From the NCBI RefSeq assembly GCF_023347255.1, contig NZ_CP094466.1, positions 1,426,001 to 1,490,000 on the forward strand: 64,000 bases of DNA. Direction: 5' to 3'. The position numbers and the translations under genes were made by a program. Positions within the stretch are counted from its first letter, which is position 1. Each line of letters begins with the position of its first letter. The stretch comes from Faecalibacterium sp. I4-3-84. Its GTDB lineage: Bacteria; Bacillota; Clostridia; Oscillospirales; Ruminococcaceae. Of the stretch, positions 1 through 9,270 are shown one piece after another. The notes under the pieces were generated by a model. It saw only the letters and a program-made list of their open reading frames with translations, was not told where the DNA came from and ran no database searches.

Positions 1-270
1 AGCGCATAGGAATGTCAAAAAGTGTCGGATGCCGTTCTGAGGGCCGCTAGGACTTGAACAGCAACGACGACGACCGCGGCCTGCGGCCGAAACAGGGAGG
101 AGTTGTTGGGACAGCGTTCTGATTTTTCAAAGCCCTGCCAAGGGGCTGCGGAAAAATCAGCAAACGCAACCCGTAAGGCCCTGACCGTCAGTTCCCTTTG
201 CGGGTCCCAGCGCATAGGAATGTCAAAAGGTGTCGGATGACGTTCTGAGGGCCAGCCAGGACTTGAACCC
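1..270. repeat. Two near-identical direct repeats in a gene-free window edge
   Basis: A segment of about 60 bases at 1-60 recurs at 209-270 with only a few substitutions and one small indel; both copies begin AGCGCATAGGAATGTCAAAA. Between them lies an inverted repeat (119-128 with 151-160, and inner AGCCC/GGGCT at 131-147). The only frame here (minus strand, 85 codons) is biased by the repeat itself and has no family resemblance, so I do not call a gene. The first copy may continue beyond the window. Confidence 0.6.
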
Positions 271-285
271 AAAACTTATTCAAGT

Positions 286-351
286 AATGATAATAAAAGA
301 AAGAAGGAGCGTTTCCACGCGGGAACGCTCCTTCTTTCTTTTATTATCATT
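286..351. terminator. 28-bp perfect palindrome terminator ending the opp operon
   Basis: Bases 286-313 and 324-351 are perfect inverted complements with a 10-base loop. The stem base is A/T rich, so either strand ends in a U-rich run. On the minus strand the stem starts inside the stop codon region of the upstream OppF gene (stop at 347-349), so termination and translation end overlap. Confidence 0.85.
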
Positions 352-1279
352 TACACCATTTTGCAAACTCTTCGTCGGTGCACTTGACATAGTGGCTGCC
401 GCTCACATGGTGATCGGTGCCCTTGTTGTAATCGATGCCGGAAGTGGCGTAGTCGTAGGTCTCAGCCACACGGCGTTTTTCCACCACCGGATTCGGCAGC
501 GGGATGGCCGACAGCAGGCTGCGGGTGTAGGGGTGGATGGGATTCTCGAAGATCTCTTCGGTCGTACCCGTCTCCAGCAGGTGGCCCAGATGCAGCACGC
601 CGATGCGGTCCGAGATGTACTTGACCATGGAAAGGTCATGCGCAATGAACAGGTAGGCCGTGCCGGTCTCCTGCTGGATATCCTTCATCAGGTTGACCAC
701 CTGCGCCTGAATGGACACGTCCAGCGCCGAGATGCACTCATCTGCGATGATGAGCTTGGGGTTCATGATGAGGGCGCGGGCAATGCCCACGCGCTGGCGC
801 TGGCCGCCAGAGAACTGGTGGGGATAGCGCTCGGCATGTTCAGGCGCAAGGCCCACCTTGGCCAGAATTTTCTCCACCTTTTCGCGGCGCTCTTCGCGGG
901 TCTTGTACATGTGGTGGATGTCCAGACCCTCGCCGATGATATCCTCCACCTTTTTGCGGGGATTCAGGGACGCCATGGGGTCCTGAAAGATCATCTGCAT
1001 CTGGGTGCGCAGGGTGTTGTTCTGGCTGTGGTTCAGCTTGCCACTGATATCCTGCCCATCAAAGGTGATCTTGCCGGCAGTAGGGTCATACAGGCGGATG
1101 ACGCTGCGGCCGATGGTGGACTTGCCGGAACCGGACTCGCCCACCAGACCATAGGTCTCGCCGGGATAGATCTCAAAGCTGACATTGTCCACAGCCTTGA
1201 CGGTATAGCTCTTGCTCACGCGGAAATACTGCTTCAGGCCCTCGACCTTCAGCAGCGGAGCAGCATTCTGTCCTGCCAT
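347..1279 (-). CDS. oppF: Oligopeptide ABC transporter ATPase OppF
   Basis: 310-residue cytoplasmic ATPase of a peptide importer (OppF/DppF family). It pairs with OppD to power import through OppBC. Visible motifs are Walker [10 protein letters not shown] near residues 47-55, the ABC signature FSGGQRQR near 156-163, Walker B LIIADE near 176-181, and the C-terminal oligopeptide-transporter ATPase extension (HPYTRSLLSAIPLPNP) that marks this subfamily. The start ATG directly follows the OppD stop codon (TAAATG), with an AGGAGG ribosome site inside the end of oppD, so translation is probably coupled. It is the last gene of the opp operon and runs into the palindromic terminator. Length is normal for the family. 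Whether the substrate is a dipeptide or a longer peptide cannot be read from this subunit. Confidence 0.95.
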   Translation of the reverse strand: MAGQNAAPLLKVEGLKQYFRVSKSYTVKAVDNVSFEIYPGETYGLVGESGSGKSTIGRSVIRLYDPTAGKITFDGQDISGKLNHSQNNTLRTQMQMIFQDPMASLNPRKKVEDIIGEGLDIHHMYKTREERREKVEKILAKVGLAPEHAERYPHQFSGGQRQRVGIARALIMNPKLIIADECISALDVSIQAQVVNLMKDIQQETGTAYLFIAHDLSMVKYISDRIGVLHLGHLLETGTTEEIFENPIHPYTRSLLSAIPLPNPVVEKRRVAETYDYATSGIDYNKGTDHHVSGSHYVKCTDEEFAKWCK

Positions 1280-2377
1280 TTATTCCGCCTCCTTGATCTT
1301 TTCTGCCTCGGCACGCATGCGGGCAATGCGCTGAGCAAGCTCAGGCGGCATGTCCACCTTGGGTGCGCGGGGGTCCAGCAGCCATGTAGCTGCATAGTGG
1401 GTGTCGCTGATCTTGAACATGGGCGGGTCCACTTCGTCGTCGATGTTCAGGGCAAAGTGGTTGCGCGGCGCAAAGGCATCGCCCTGCTTCTCATGCAGCA
1501 GGTTCGGCGGCGAACCCGGAATGGTGTACAGACGGTCGTCTGCGGTGTCCAGATCGGGCATAGCGGAAAGCAGGCCCCATGTGTAGGGGTGGCGCGGCTC
1601 GTAGAAGATCTCATCGATGGTGCCGGTCTCCACGATTTTACCTGCGTACATCACGTCCACATAATCGGCCACCTTTGCCACAACGCCCAGATCATGGGTG
1701 ATGTAAATGACAGAGATGCCGCGCTCACGCTGGATGCTGCGGATCAGCTCCAGGATCTTGGCCTGAATGGTCACATCCAGTGCCGTGGTGGGCTCGTCAC
1801 AGATCAGCAGGTCGGGGTCGCAGGCCAGTGCAATGGCAATGACCACGCGCTGGCGCATACCGCCGGACAGCTGGTGCGGGTAGCTCTTCATGCGCTTTTC
1901 GGCATCGGTGATGCCCACCTCTTCCAGCAGCTGCACAGCCTTTTTGTAGGCGGCATCCTTGGGCATCTTGTAGTGCCACAGCATGCCCTCCATGATCTGC
2001 TTGCCGATGGGCATGGTGGGGTCAAGGCTGGTCATGGGGTCCTGAAACACCATGGCGATGCGCTTGCCGTTGATGTGGCGGCGGATCCACTTTTTGTCCT
2101 TCTGCAGCAGGTCCACCGTCTCGGGGCTGCCGTCGGCGTGATGGTAGCTGAACTGGATGGAGCCGCTGTTCACAATGGCGTTCTGTGCCAGAATGCCCAT
2201 GGCGGCCTTCATGGTAACGGACTTGCCGGAGCCGGATTCGCCCACCAGCGCCACCGTTTCGCCCTTGTACAGGTCGATGTTCACGCCGCGGATGGCGTGC
2301 ACCGGGCCTGCGGTGGTCTTAAAGGTGATATCAAGGTCTCGCACCGACAAGACCTGTTCTTTTTTCTTTTCAGGCAT
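1280..2377 (-). CDS. oppD: Oligopeptide ABC transporter ATPase OppD
   Basis: 365-residue ATPase partner of OppF. Walker A GESGSGKS lies near residues 46-53, the signature LSGGMRQRV near 168-176 and Walker B DLLICDEP near 188-195. The C-terminal part has the [12 protein letters not shown] and PGSPPNLL segments typical of OppD/DppD. In this family they are followed by a Cys-rich Fe-S-binding tail, but no Cys cluster is visible here. The start ATG is preceded by AAGGAGG at good spacing. The gene sits 13 bases after oppC and abuts oppF. The C-terminal tail (about residues 335-365) is charged and variable. Confidence 0.95.
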   Translation of the reverse strand: MPEKKKEQVLSVRDLDITFKTTAGPVHAIRGVNIDLYKGETVALVGESGSGKSVTMKAAMGILAQNAIVNSGSIQFSYHHADGSPETVDLLQKDKKWIRRHINGKRIAMVFQDPMTSLDPTMPIGKQIMEGMLWHYKMPKDAAYKKAVQLLEEVGITDAEKRMKSYPHQLSGGMRQRVVIAIALACDPDLLICDEPTTALDVTIQAKILELIRSIQRERGISVIYITHDLGVVAKVADYVDVMYAGKIVETGTIDEIFYEPRHPYTWGLLSAMPDLDTADDRLYTIPGSPPNLLHEKQGDAFAPRNHFALNIDDEVDPPMFKISDTHYAATWLLDPRAPKVDMPPELAQRIARMRAEAEKIKEAE

Positions 2378-2390
2378 GGGGTGTTCCTCC

Positions 2391-3494
2391 TTACATACTC
2401 TTCATCTTGGGGTCCAGAGCCTCGCGCAGGCCGTCGGCCACGAGGTTGAAGCTCATCATCAGCAGGCTCATGACCACCATCGGCGGGATGATCTGATAAG
2501 GATGGGTGGTGAAGCTGTTGTACAGCTCGCTGATCAGAGAACCCAGCGAGCACTGCGGCACCGGGATGCCCAGACCCACAAAGGACAGGAATGCCTCGGT
2601 GAAAATTGCGGTGGGGATGCTGAACATGACCTGCGTGATGATGGGTCCGATGATGTTGGGCAGCACTTCCTTGAAGATGATGAAGAAGCTGCCTGCACCC
2701 AGCGTGCGGGAAGCCAGCACGAACTCCTGATCCTTCAGCTTGAGCATCTCAGCGCGGGCAATGCGGCTCATGCCCACCCACTCGGTGAGCATCAGGGCAA
2801 AGATAATGGTGATCATGCCGGGCTTGAGCACCAGCAGAAGCAGCGTGACGATCACCAGACGGGGGATGCCGTTGGCAACTTCCAGAAAACGCTGCATCAC
2901 CATATCCACCTTGCCGCCAAAGTAGCCGGAGATCAGGCCGTAGCTCATGCCGATGACCATATCGATGATGGCGGCGGCAACCGCGATGATCAGGGACACG
3001 CGGGCACCCTCCCAGGTGCGGGTCCAGATATCGCGGCCATAGGTGTCGCTGCCGAACCAGTAGTAGACATCCTCCTTGCCCTTTTCCACATAGGCATTCA
3101 CTGTCTTGGAACCGGTGGTGGTGCTCATTTTCTCGTCACCGTTGAAGATGCCGAAGTTCTCCAGCACCTGCACGCGGGGCGCAAAGTTTTTCTGGCTCAG
3201 CTCCTGACCGGAGTAGGTATACTCGTTCATGCCGGGGCCAAATGCCGCCAGCAGCACGATAAAGACAACGAGGATCAGGCCGAGCACCGCGCTCTTTTTG
3301 CGGAAGAAGCGCACCCGCACATCCTTCCAGAAGCTCTGTGCGGCAAAGTTCGAGTCCATTGCGATCTCTGCGTCGTTATGCTTGAGCGCAAAGTCCTTCT
3401 CGTTGAAGGTATGCTCGGAATATATGGTATCCACTGCGCTGACGATGGCATCAGCCGTGGCTTCGCCGCCCAGGTGAATCGCTTTTTCTGCCAT
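2391..3494 (-). CDS. oppC: Oligopeptide ABC transporter permease OppC
   Basis: 367-residue inner-membrane permease. The start is set at the ATG at 3492-3494 (MAEKAIHLGG), preceded by GGGGG about 10 bases upstream; a longer frame would overlap oppB by about 80 bases. A long cytoplasmic N-terminus (about 75 residues) precedes TM1 (VLGLILVVFIVLLAAFG). A large extracytoplasmic loop follows, then the BPD_transp_1 core with five further helices and the EAA loop (EMLKLKDQEFVLASRTLGAG). The protein is longer than Escherichia coli OppC because of the N-terminal extension and the loop, which is common in Firmicutes homologues. It acts with OppB as the translocation channel. Confidence 0.93.
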   Translation of the reverse strand: MAEKAIHLGGEATADAIVSAVDTIYSEHTFNEKDFALKHNDAEIAMDSNFAAQSFWKDVRVRFFRKKSAVLGLILVVFIVLLAAFGPGMNEYTYSGQELSQKNFAPRVQVLENFGIFNGDEKMSTTTGSKTVNAYVEKGKEDVYYWFGSDTYGRDIWTRTWEGARVSLIIAVAAAIIDMVIGMSYGLISGYFGGKVDMVMQRFLEVANGIPRLVIVTLLLLVLKPGMITIIFALMLTEWVGMSRIARAEMLKLKDQEFVLASRTLGAGSFFIIFKEVLPNIIGPIITQVMFSIPTAIFTEAFLSFVGLGIPVPQCSLGSLISELYNSFTTHPYQIIPPMVVMSLLMMSFNLVADGLREALDPKMKSM

Positions 3495-3495
3495 A

Positions 3496-4431
3496 TCAGT
3501 CGTCCCCCTTTGCCAAGCGGATGCGCGGGTCGATGATGCCGTACAGCAGGTCAACGACCAGCATGATGCCAATGTACATGGCGCTGTAGATGAAGCTCAG
3601 ACTGATGACCACATTGTAGTCGTTGGACTGGATGGCCGTCACCAGCAGGCTGCCCACACCGGGAATGGCGAAGATCTTCTCCACCACCAGCGAGCCGGTC
3701 ATCAGGTCCACGATCAGCGGGGCCAGCACGGTGATAATGGGGATCAGCGCATTGCGCAGCGCGTGGCGGAAGATCAGCGCCGGGCCGGAAATGCCCTTGC
3801 TCTCGGCCAGCAGCATATAATCGGAGTCCAGAACTTCGATCATTTCACTGCGGGTAAAGCGGGCAATGGAAGCCATGGTGAACATGGACAGCGAGATGCT
3901 GGGCAGCACACTGGAGCCGAACACGTCCTTTGCGCTGAACAGCATGGGGAACCACTTGAGCTTGAAACCAAAGGTATAGCTCAAGGCCAGTGCGATCACG
4001 TAAGACGGCACCGACACGCCGATGACCGAGATGATGGTGGCCAGAGTGTCGAAGATGGTGTCCCGCTTGAGGGCTGCAATGATGCCGAGCACAAGGCCCA
4101 CGATGGCACCCAGTGTAACAGCCATGCCGCCCACACGGATGGAAATGGGCAGACGGGACTGGATCAGCTGGGAGATGGGCGTGTTCTTGGAGATATTGTA
4201 GCTTACGCCGAAGTCACCGCGCAGCATGTTGGTCACATAGCGGAAGAACTGCACATAGATGGGCTGATCCAGACCGTACTTTGCGTACAGGGATGCGCGC
4301 ATCTCCGGTGTCAGCTTTTCATCGTTGAAGGGCGAACCGGGCATCAGCTGCATGAGGATGAACAGCACCAGCAGGATGGCCAGCAGCGTAAACAACGAAG
4401 TGATAATACGCTTGAGCGTGTATTTTTTCAC
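3496..4431 (-). CDS. oppB: Oligopeptide ABC transporter permease OppB
   Basis: 311-residue permease with the OppB-type N-terminal domain (MKKYTLKRIITSLFTLLAILLVLFILMQLMPGSPF) and six predicted helices. The EAA motif is SDYMLLAESKGISGPALIFRHALRNAL. The start codon is GTG (CAC on the plus strand at 4429-4431) behind AAGGGGG. The gene ends one base before the OppC start codon, so oppB and oppC are tightly coupled. oppB is separated from oppA upstream by a hairpin terminator, which fits lower expression of the membrane parts than of the binding protein. Confidence 0.95.
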   Translation of the reverse strand: MKKYTLKRIITSLFTLLAILLVLFILMQLMPGSPFNDEKLTPEMRASLYAKYGLDQPIYVQFFRYVTNMLRGDFGVSYNISKNTPISQLIQSRLPISIRVGGMAVTLGAIVGLVLGIIAALKRDTIFDTLATIISVIGVSVPSYVIALALSYTFGFKLKWFPMLFSAKDVFGSSVLPSISLSMFTMASIARFTRSEMIEVLDSDYMLLAESKGISGPALIFRHALRNALIPIITVLAPLIVDLMTGSLVVEKIFAIPGVGSLLVTAIQSNDYNVVISLSFIYSAMYIGIMLVVDLLYGIIDPRIRLAKGDD

Positions 4432-4533
4432 GTTGGGTAGACCCCCTTAAAGTTTCTTCTTCTCCCTGCTCAAGACAGGGCGGCTTTTTCTGCCGCGGTC
4501 ATCCGTGCGCCGGACGTGGACAGTGTAAAAGCC

Positions 4534-4571
4534 AAAAAGTCGCACAGCGGCAATCACGCTGCCACTGTGCG
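4534..4571 (-). terminator. Hairpin terminator between oppA and oppB
   Basis: CGCACAG (4541-4547) and CTGTGCG (4565-4571) form a stem, extended by GGC/GCC pairs. On the minus strand it is followed by a run of five T. It lies after the oppA stop and before oppB. It probably lets only part of the transcripts continue, a common way to make excess binding protein. Confidence 0.65.
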
Positions 4572-4593
4572 GCATTTCAGTTTTCGATCAGGA

Positions 4594-6291
4594 TCAGACG
4601 CTCTTCTTTGCGTCCTTGTAGACGCGGTTCAGAGCAACCGGGTGGAAGTCCACGCCGGTCACGGCAGAAGAGATCATCTCGGCGTTGCACTGACCATACA
4701 GCGGGAAGATGGCGGCCTGCTCCAGCACGATGGACTCAGCGTCATACATGGCTTCCCAGCGACCCTCGGGATCGGTGCACAGATCACCGGTGGTGCACTC
4801 TGCGATGATGGCATCGTAGTCAGCGTCGCTCCACAGACCGTAGTTGTTGGAGTTGCCGGTGACCCACATGCCCAGATAGGTCATGGGATCGGCGTAGTCG
4901 GGGCCCCAGCGGGTCAGGCCGATCTCAAAGTTGCCGTCCTGCATATCCTGCACGCGCTGCTTCTTGGGCTCTACCTTCAGCTCCAGAGTAAAGCCGGGCA
5001 GGGTGGTCTGCAGCTGCTCCTGAACGACCTGAGCGACCTTCTGAGGAGCATCGTCGGCATCGACGACCATGGTGAAGGAGAAGGAATCCTTGCCCAGCTC
5101 AGCCTTGGCCTGCTCGTAGTACTCTGCAGCCTTGTCGGGATCGTATGCGCAGAACTCTGCAAACTTGGTCTGGTCGGCGCTGAAATCGCTGCCATCCGGG
5201 CCGGTGGCGAACTGTGCGGGCACTGCGGTGTAGGCGGGAGAAGAGCCGTCCTTCAGCACGTCATTGGTGATGGAATCACGATCCAGTGCAAAGGTGATGG
5301 CACGGCGCAGGTTCAGGTTTGCCAGCTCCGGCACAGCGTCCATGTTGGGGCTGATGTACCACAGGTAGCCGGCGCCCACGCTGGTGAACTCGGGGTCGTC
5401 CTTGACCTGCTCGACCTGCTCGCCGTTCAGCAGGGTGATGTCCAGATCGCCGTTCTGATAGCTCATCAGAGCCTGCTGGCTGTCCTTGATGACCTGATAG
5501 TTCAGGCCGTCCAGAGCAATGCGGTCAGCATCGTAGTAATCGGCGTTCTTCACCAGCTCAAAAGCGGTGGCAGCCGGCTCATAGCTGGTCAGCACGAATG
5601 CACCGTTGGACAGCACGGTGTCTGCGCTGGTGCCGTAAGTATCGCCGCAGCTCTCAAAGAACTTCTGGTTCATGGGGTAGAAGGTGGGGAAGTACATCAG
5701 GCTCAGGAAGTAGCTGACCGGAACGTTCAGCTCCACCTTCAGGGTCTTGTCATCCACAGCGGTGATGCCCAGATCGGTGACGGGCTTGTTGCCTGCAATG
5801 ATCTCGGCGGCGTTGACCACCTGACCGATATCGCTCAGCATGTAGGCATACTCGGATGCGTTTGCGGGGTCAACAGCACGCTGCCAGCCAAACACGAAGT
5901 CTGCTGCGGTAACGGCATCGCCATTGGACCACTTTGCATCCTTCAGGTGGAAGGTGTAGGTCTTGCCGTCCTCGCTCAGCTCATAGCTCTCTGCCAGAGC
6001 CTCCACGGCTGCACCGTTCGCATCCATCTGCATCAGGCCGTCGGTGTAGTTGGCGATGACCTCAAAGGAGGTGCCGTCGGTAGCCAGCTGGGGGTCCAGA
6101 GACTGGACTTCGGTCTCCAGCATGACGTTCAGCACACCGCCCTCAGCAGAGGCGGCTGCACCAGAAGCAGCGGTGGAGCCGGAAGCAGCGGTGCTGGAAG
6201 AGCCGCCGCAGGCAGTCAGAGCCAGTGCAGCAGCCGATACGCCTGCAGCAGCCAGGAAGCTGCGGCGAGAAATACGACGATCGAATTTCAT
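4594..6291 (-). CDS. oppA: Oligopeptide-binding lipoprotein OppA
   Basis: 565-residue extracytoplasmic peptide-binding protein (SBP_bac_5 family). The N-terminus carries a twin-arginine-like RRSFLAAAG stretch followed by a lipobox (LTAC, Cys about 28), so it should be exported and anchored to the outer face of the membrane. A Gly/Ser/Ala-rich linker follows (residues 29-50). The mature domain has the family hallmarks DPQLATDGTSFEVIANYTDGL and YTFHLKDAKWSNGDAVTAADFVFGWQRAVDP. Length is normal for OppA. It is the first gene of the operon and is followed by its own terminator. The preceding leader has two hairpins and possible operator palindromes. Confidence 0.95.
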   Translation of the reverse strand: MKFDRRISRRSFLAAAGVSAAALALTACGGSSSTAASGSTAASGAAASAEGGVLNVMLETEVQSLDPQLATDGTSFEVIANYTDGLMQMDANGAAVEALAESYELSEDGKTYTFHLKDAKWSNGDAVTAADFVFGWQRAVDPANASEYAYMLSDIGQVVNAAEIIAGNKPVTDLGITAVDDKTLKVELNVPVSYFLSLMYFPTFYPMNQKFFESCGDTYGTSADTVLSNGAFVLTSYEPAATAFELVKNADYYDADRIALDGLNYQVIKDSQQALMSYQNGDLDITLLNGEQVEQVKDDPEFTSVGAGYLWYISPNMDAVPELANLNLRRAITFALDRDSITNDVLKDGSSPAYTAVPAQFATGPDGSDFSADQTKFAEFCAYDPDKAAEYYEQAKAELGKDSFSFTMVVDADDAPQKVAQVVQEQLQTTLPGFTLELKVEPKKQRVQDMQDGNFEIGLTRWGPDYADPMTYLGMWVTGNSNNYGLWSDADYDAIIAECTTGDLCTDPEGRWEAMYDAESIVLEQAAIFPLYGQCNAEMISSAVTGVDFHPVALNRVYKDAKKSV

Positions 6292-6670
6292 ATTTTTTCC
6301 CTCTCTCTTACCTCAATGCTTTATTAAGGTAAAGCATTGAATGGTGAAAAATGCACAAAGGTTTTTTGCTCCTCCTCTGGAGCACTGCACACCTTTGTGC
6401 GATATCCGCATTATACGCTGTTCCGCCTGAAAAGGAAAGGCTTCCGGCTGTTTTTCTGTGCTTTGACCAATGGTCAGCAAAAATTTTGTTTTTGTTTTTG
6501 TGCAGTTTTGAAGATATACTGTAGTTTCTCGAAATACAGTTTCGTGAAAACATGAGTTTTTTGTGTTTTTCGGGGAAACAGATGAAGAGATTTCACCTGC
6601 GTATTTTCATTTTTTGTGGATAAGTCGTACTTTCAACCTGTTTTTTGTGCACATACCAGACACAAAAAAT
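6292..6670 (-). promoter_or_regulatory. Structured leader and candidate operators upstream of oppA
   Basis: This gene-free region has three inverted repeats that a minus-strand oppA transcript could use. TCAATGCTTT/AAAGCATTGA lies at 6313-6322/6331-6340, next to the ribosome site. A longer hairpin pairs 6353-6362 with 6391-6400 and contains an inner TGCTCC/GGAGCA stem. TGACCA-A-TGGTCA at 6464-6476 is a compact palindrome of operator type. ACTGTA and TACAGT also flank a short AT segment near 6516-6540. I could not pick a convincing -35/-10 pair. No regulator gene is adjacent. Confidence 0.4.
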
Positions 6671-6701
6671 CCCTGCTGAAAACGCACCGTTCTCAGCAGG
6701 G
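6671..6701 (-). terminator. Intrinsic terminator of the small lipoprotein gene
   Basis: CCCTGCTGA (6671-6679) pairs with TCAGCAGGG (6693-6701). In the minus direction the stem is followed by ATTTTTTGTG. It lies 21 bases after the stop codon of the upstream gene. Confidence 0.85.
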
Positions 6702-6721
6702 AAACACCGTTTTTTCGGTTT

Positions 6722-7240
6722 TTAGGCAAACATAGCCACTACGTAAGTCTCGCCGCCGTATTCAATGAACACCGCGCCCATCCGGCTGCAGCCTGCCGCA
6801 TAGCTGCGCAGTGCGCTGCCCGCCTCGCTCAGCGGCGGAGCATATAAGTAGCCGGTAAAGCCCCATTCGTTGTTCATTGCAAGGCCGATCACCACGCCTC
6901 TGGGCAGGAACAGAAAGCTGGTGGAATGATCGATAAACTCGTACACATCCTTGGCCAGCATGGCACCGGAGCCGGTGGTCATGGGCACCTTGCGTGTCAG
7001 CAGGCCGGACTGGGTGGTCAGCTGGGTGGAGTCCTCCACCAGCCAGTCTGCCAGACGGCTGGCTGCATCTTCCAGATCGGTATTATAGGTCAGGCTGGAG
7101 TCTACCTCTTTCATCAGGGCCTTGGCCTGTTCTGTATCCTTCTGCACCGTGCCGTCCATCAGTGCACTGCATCCGGTCAGCACCGCCAGTGCCAGTGCAC
7201 CCGCCAGCAGGCAAGCCAGCCATTTTCTTGCATGTTTCAT
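6722..7240 (-). CDS. Small lipoprotein, possibly CAP-like
   Basis: 172 residues from the ATG at 7238-7240 (MKHARKW), chosen because GGGGAG precedes it and the signal peptide then has normal length; an upstream in-frame ATG would add 12 residues. The N-terminus has positive residues, a hydrophobic stretch and the lipobox LTGC, predicting a membrane-anchored lipoprotein. The rest is helical and then ends in RMGAVFIEYGGETYVVAMFA. That tail resembles the terminal strand of CAP/SCP-domain proteins, but the usual His/Glu motif residues are not evident. It stands alone between RNase Y and the opp operon with its own terminator. I do not assign a function. Confidence 0.65.
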   Translation of the reverse strand: MKHARKWLACLLAGALALAVLTGCSALMDGTVQKDTEQAKALMKEVDSSLTYNTDLEDAASRLADWLVEDSTQLTTQSGLLTRKVPMTTGSGAMLAKDVYEFIDHSTSFLFLPRGVVIGLAMNNEWGFTGYLYAPPLSEAGSALRSYAAGCSRMGAVFIEYGGETYVVAMFA

Positions 7241-7352
7241 AGAGTGGTTCTCCCCTTTCGGTCTGTTTTTCTCCATGATACCTTTTTTGCCGCCGGATTA
7301 CAAGCAGAAAAAAGCTGCTGTGCATCTGCACGGCAGCTTTTTGGGCAAAACT

Positions 7353-8927
7353 TTATTTTGCGTACTCCACAGCGCGGCTCTCGCGGATCACATTGACCTT
7401 GATCTGGCCGGGGTAATCCAGCGTGTCCTCGATCTTCTTGGCAATGGAGCGTGCCAGCAGGATCACCTGATCGTCGCTGATGACATCGGGCTTGACCATG
7501 ATGCGCACTTCGCGGCCTGCCTGCACGGCAAAGGCCTGCTCCACGCCCTCAAAGCTGGAAGAGATCTCCTCCAGATTTTCCAGACGCTTGACGTAGCTTT
7601 CCACGTTCTCGCGGCGGGCACCCGGGCGTGCAGCGCTGATGGCATCGGCAGCCTGAATGATGAAGGCCAGCGGAGTCTTAGGCTCCACGTCGCCGTGGTG
7701 AGCCTCGATGGCATGGATGATCTGGGTGTTTTCCTTGTACTTGCGGCAGATATCCACACCGATCTGCACATGGCTGCCCTCGATCTCATGATCCAGTGCC
7801 TTGCCGATATCATGCAGCAGACCGGCACGGCGTGCCATGGTCACGTTCACACCCATTTCGCCTGCCAGCAGGCCGGCCACCCATGCCACCTCCATGCTGT
7901 GGGTCAGGGCGTTCTGGCCAAAGCTGGTGCGGTACTTCAACCGGCCAATCAGCTTGATCAGGTCCGGGTGCAGGCCATGGATGCCCAGCTCCATCACGGC
8001 ACGTTCGCCCTCGCGCTTCATCTGCAGCTCCAGCTCGTGGCGGCACTTTTCCACCGTCTCCTCGATGCGGGCGGGGTGGATGCGGCCATCGCCGATCAGG
8101 CGTTCCAGCGTCATGCGGGCCACCTCGCGGCGGGTCTGGTCGAAGGAGGACAGGGTGATGGCCTCCGGGGTATCGTCGATGATCAGATCCACGCCGGTAG
8201 CCGTTTCCAGCGCACGGATGTTGCGGCCCTCGCGGCCGATGATGCGGCCCTTCATTTCATCACTGGGCAGCGGCACCACGCTGACGGTGGTCTCGCTGCA
8301 GTGGTCGGCAGCGCAGCGGCTGACGGCCTGACCGATCAGATTGCGTGCGATGTTGTCGCAGTTTTCCTTCAGGTCGGTCTCATAGGCGGCAACGCGCACG
8401 GCCTTTTCGTGGGTCAGCTCCTCGTCCACCTTGTGCAGCAGCACCTCGCGGGCATCCTCCTGACTCAGACCTGCCAGCGTCTCCAGACGCTCCATCTCCT
8501 TGGCGCGCAGAGCGTCGATCTCGGCCAGACGCTCCTCGGCCTCAGCGGCGCGCTTTTTCAGCTCCTCTTCCTTCTTTTCCAGTACCTCGGTCTTGCGGTC
8601 GAGGGCGGTTTCCTTCTGGTCGATGCGGTTCTCCTGACGGCTGATCTCCGCACGGCGCTGCTTGATCTCCTTATCGGCTTCTGCCTTCTGGGCATCCACC
8701 TCGGCCTTCAGCTTGAAGGCCTCGTCCTTTGCTTCCAGAACCGCTTCCTTGCGTTTCTGTTCTGCGGTCTTGATCGCTTCGTTCACCAGACGGGTGGCCT
8801 CGGCTTCCGCGCTGCCGATCTGGGCTTCGGCGGTCTTTTTACGGTTGTTGTAACCAATAAAATAGCCTGCACCGATGCCCGCAGCAAGCGCGACGATCAA
8901 GATCACGATCCAGATGATCGTGGACAT
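7353..8927 (-). CDS. rny: Ribonuclease Y
   Basis: 524-residue membrane-anchored endoribonuclease that initiates mRNA decay in Firmicutes. It has one N-terminal transmembrane helix (residues 3-26), then a long coiled coil rich in Glu/Lys/Arg (about 30-195). A KH domain follows with [12 protein letters not shown] near residue 229, then the metal-dependent HD domain with [12 protein letters not shown] near residue 370. It ends with the conserved family tail ([10 protein letters not shown]). Length matches typical RNase Y (about 520). AAAGGAG precedes the ATG. It is transcribed alone from a strong promoter at 9201-9229, through a roughly 260-base leader containing a terminator-like hairpin. Confidence 0.97.
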   Translation of the reverse strand: MSTIIWIVILIVALAAGIGAGYFIGYNNRKKTAEAQIGSAEAEATRLVNEAIKTAEQKRKEAVLEAKDEAFKLKAEVDAQKAEADKEIKQRRAEISRQENRIDQKETALDRKTEVLEKKEEELKKRAAEAEERLAEIDALRAKEMERLETLAGLSQEDAREVLLHKVDEELTHEKAVRVAAYETDLKENCDNIARNLIGQAVSRCAADHCSETTVSVVPLPSDEMKGRIIGREGRNIRALETATGVDLIIDDTPEAITLSSFDQTRREVARMTLERLIGDGRIHPARIEETVEKCRHELELQMKREGERAVMELGIHGLHPDLIKLIGRLKYRTSFGQNALTHSMEVAWVAGLLAGEMGVNVTMARRAGLLHDIGKALDHEIEGSHVQIGVDICRKYKENTQIIHAIEAHHGDVEPKTPLAFIIQAADAISAARPGARRENVESYVKRLENLEEISSSFEGVEQAFAVQAGREVRIMVKPDVISDDQVILLARSIAKKIEDTLDYPGQIKVNVIRESRAVEYAK

Positions 8928-9114
8928 CGCATTTCACTCTCCTTTGTTAAAATTCAAAATTCTGAATCATAAGCAGGAGACGCTGTAGGGCAGGTGTAGG
9001 CTGCAAACATTTTTTATAAGTGAGCTTTCAATGCAAAAAGTGGCAACAAGACCACACGCACGGCCAATGCCGCACGGACAGGCTGCAAGCTTTTCTATCT
9101 ACAGTTCTATCTTA

Positions 9115-9140
9115 TATAAAAACAGGCAGGCTCTGCCTGT
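9115..9140 (-). terminator. Intrinsic-terminator hairpin inside the rny leader
   Basis: ACAGGCAG (9122-9129) and CTGCCTGT (9133-9140) form an 8-bp stem with a 3-base loop. On the minus strand it is followed by TTTTTATAT. It sits about 55-80 bases after the promoter at 9201-9229 and about 190 bases before the rny start codon, so it should end a short transcript or attenuate rny. Confidence 0.6.
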
Positions 9141-9200
9141 AAGGGACACGGGTCATGGGAACGACCTGCACACAGCGTCTTTTATTCCATACTACTATTT

Positions 9201-9229
9201 ATAGTACGAAACAATTGCCCGCTTGTCAA
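9201..9229 (-). promoter_or_regulatory. Strong sigma-70-type promoter for rny leader
   Basis: On the minus strand TTGACA (9224-9229) and TACTAT (9201-9206) are separated by exactly 17 bases. Transcription should start near 9194. An imperfect inverted repeat overlaps the -10 region (TACTATAAATAGTA). Confidence 0.75.
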
Positions 9230-9270
9230 GAGGAAAACCCTGCCCCGCAGAACATTTTGTGCAGAAAACA

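Noticed and set aside
209-270. GGACTTGAACCC segment as a possible tRNA T-arm
   Set aside because: Read on the minus strand it looks like a T-loop, but no acceptor, D or anticodon arm can be folded around it.
15-272. 85-codon minus-strand frame at the window edge
   Set aside because: It consists largely of the direct repeats and has no ribosome site or recognisable domain.
230-2449. Very long plus-strand open frame opposite oppF and oppD, and similar long frames opposite most GC-rich genes
   Set aside because: They mirror codon bias of the real minus-strand genes, have no ribosome sites and encode His/Leu/Gly-rich sequences without family resemblance.
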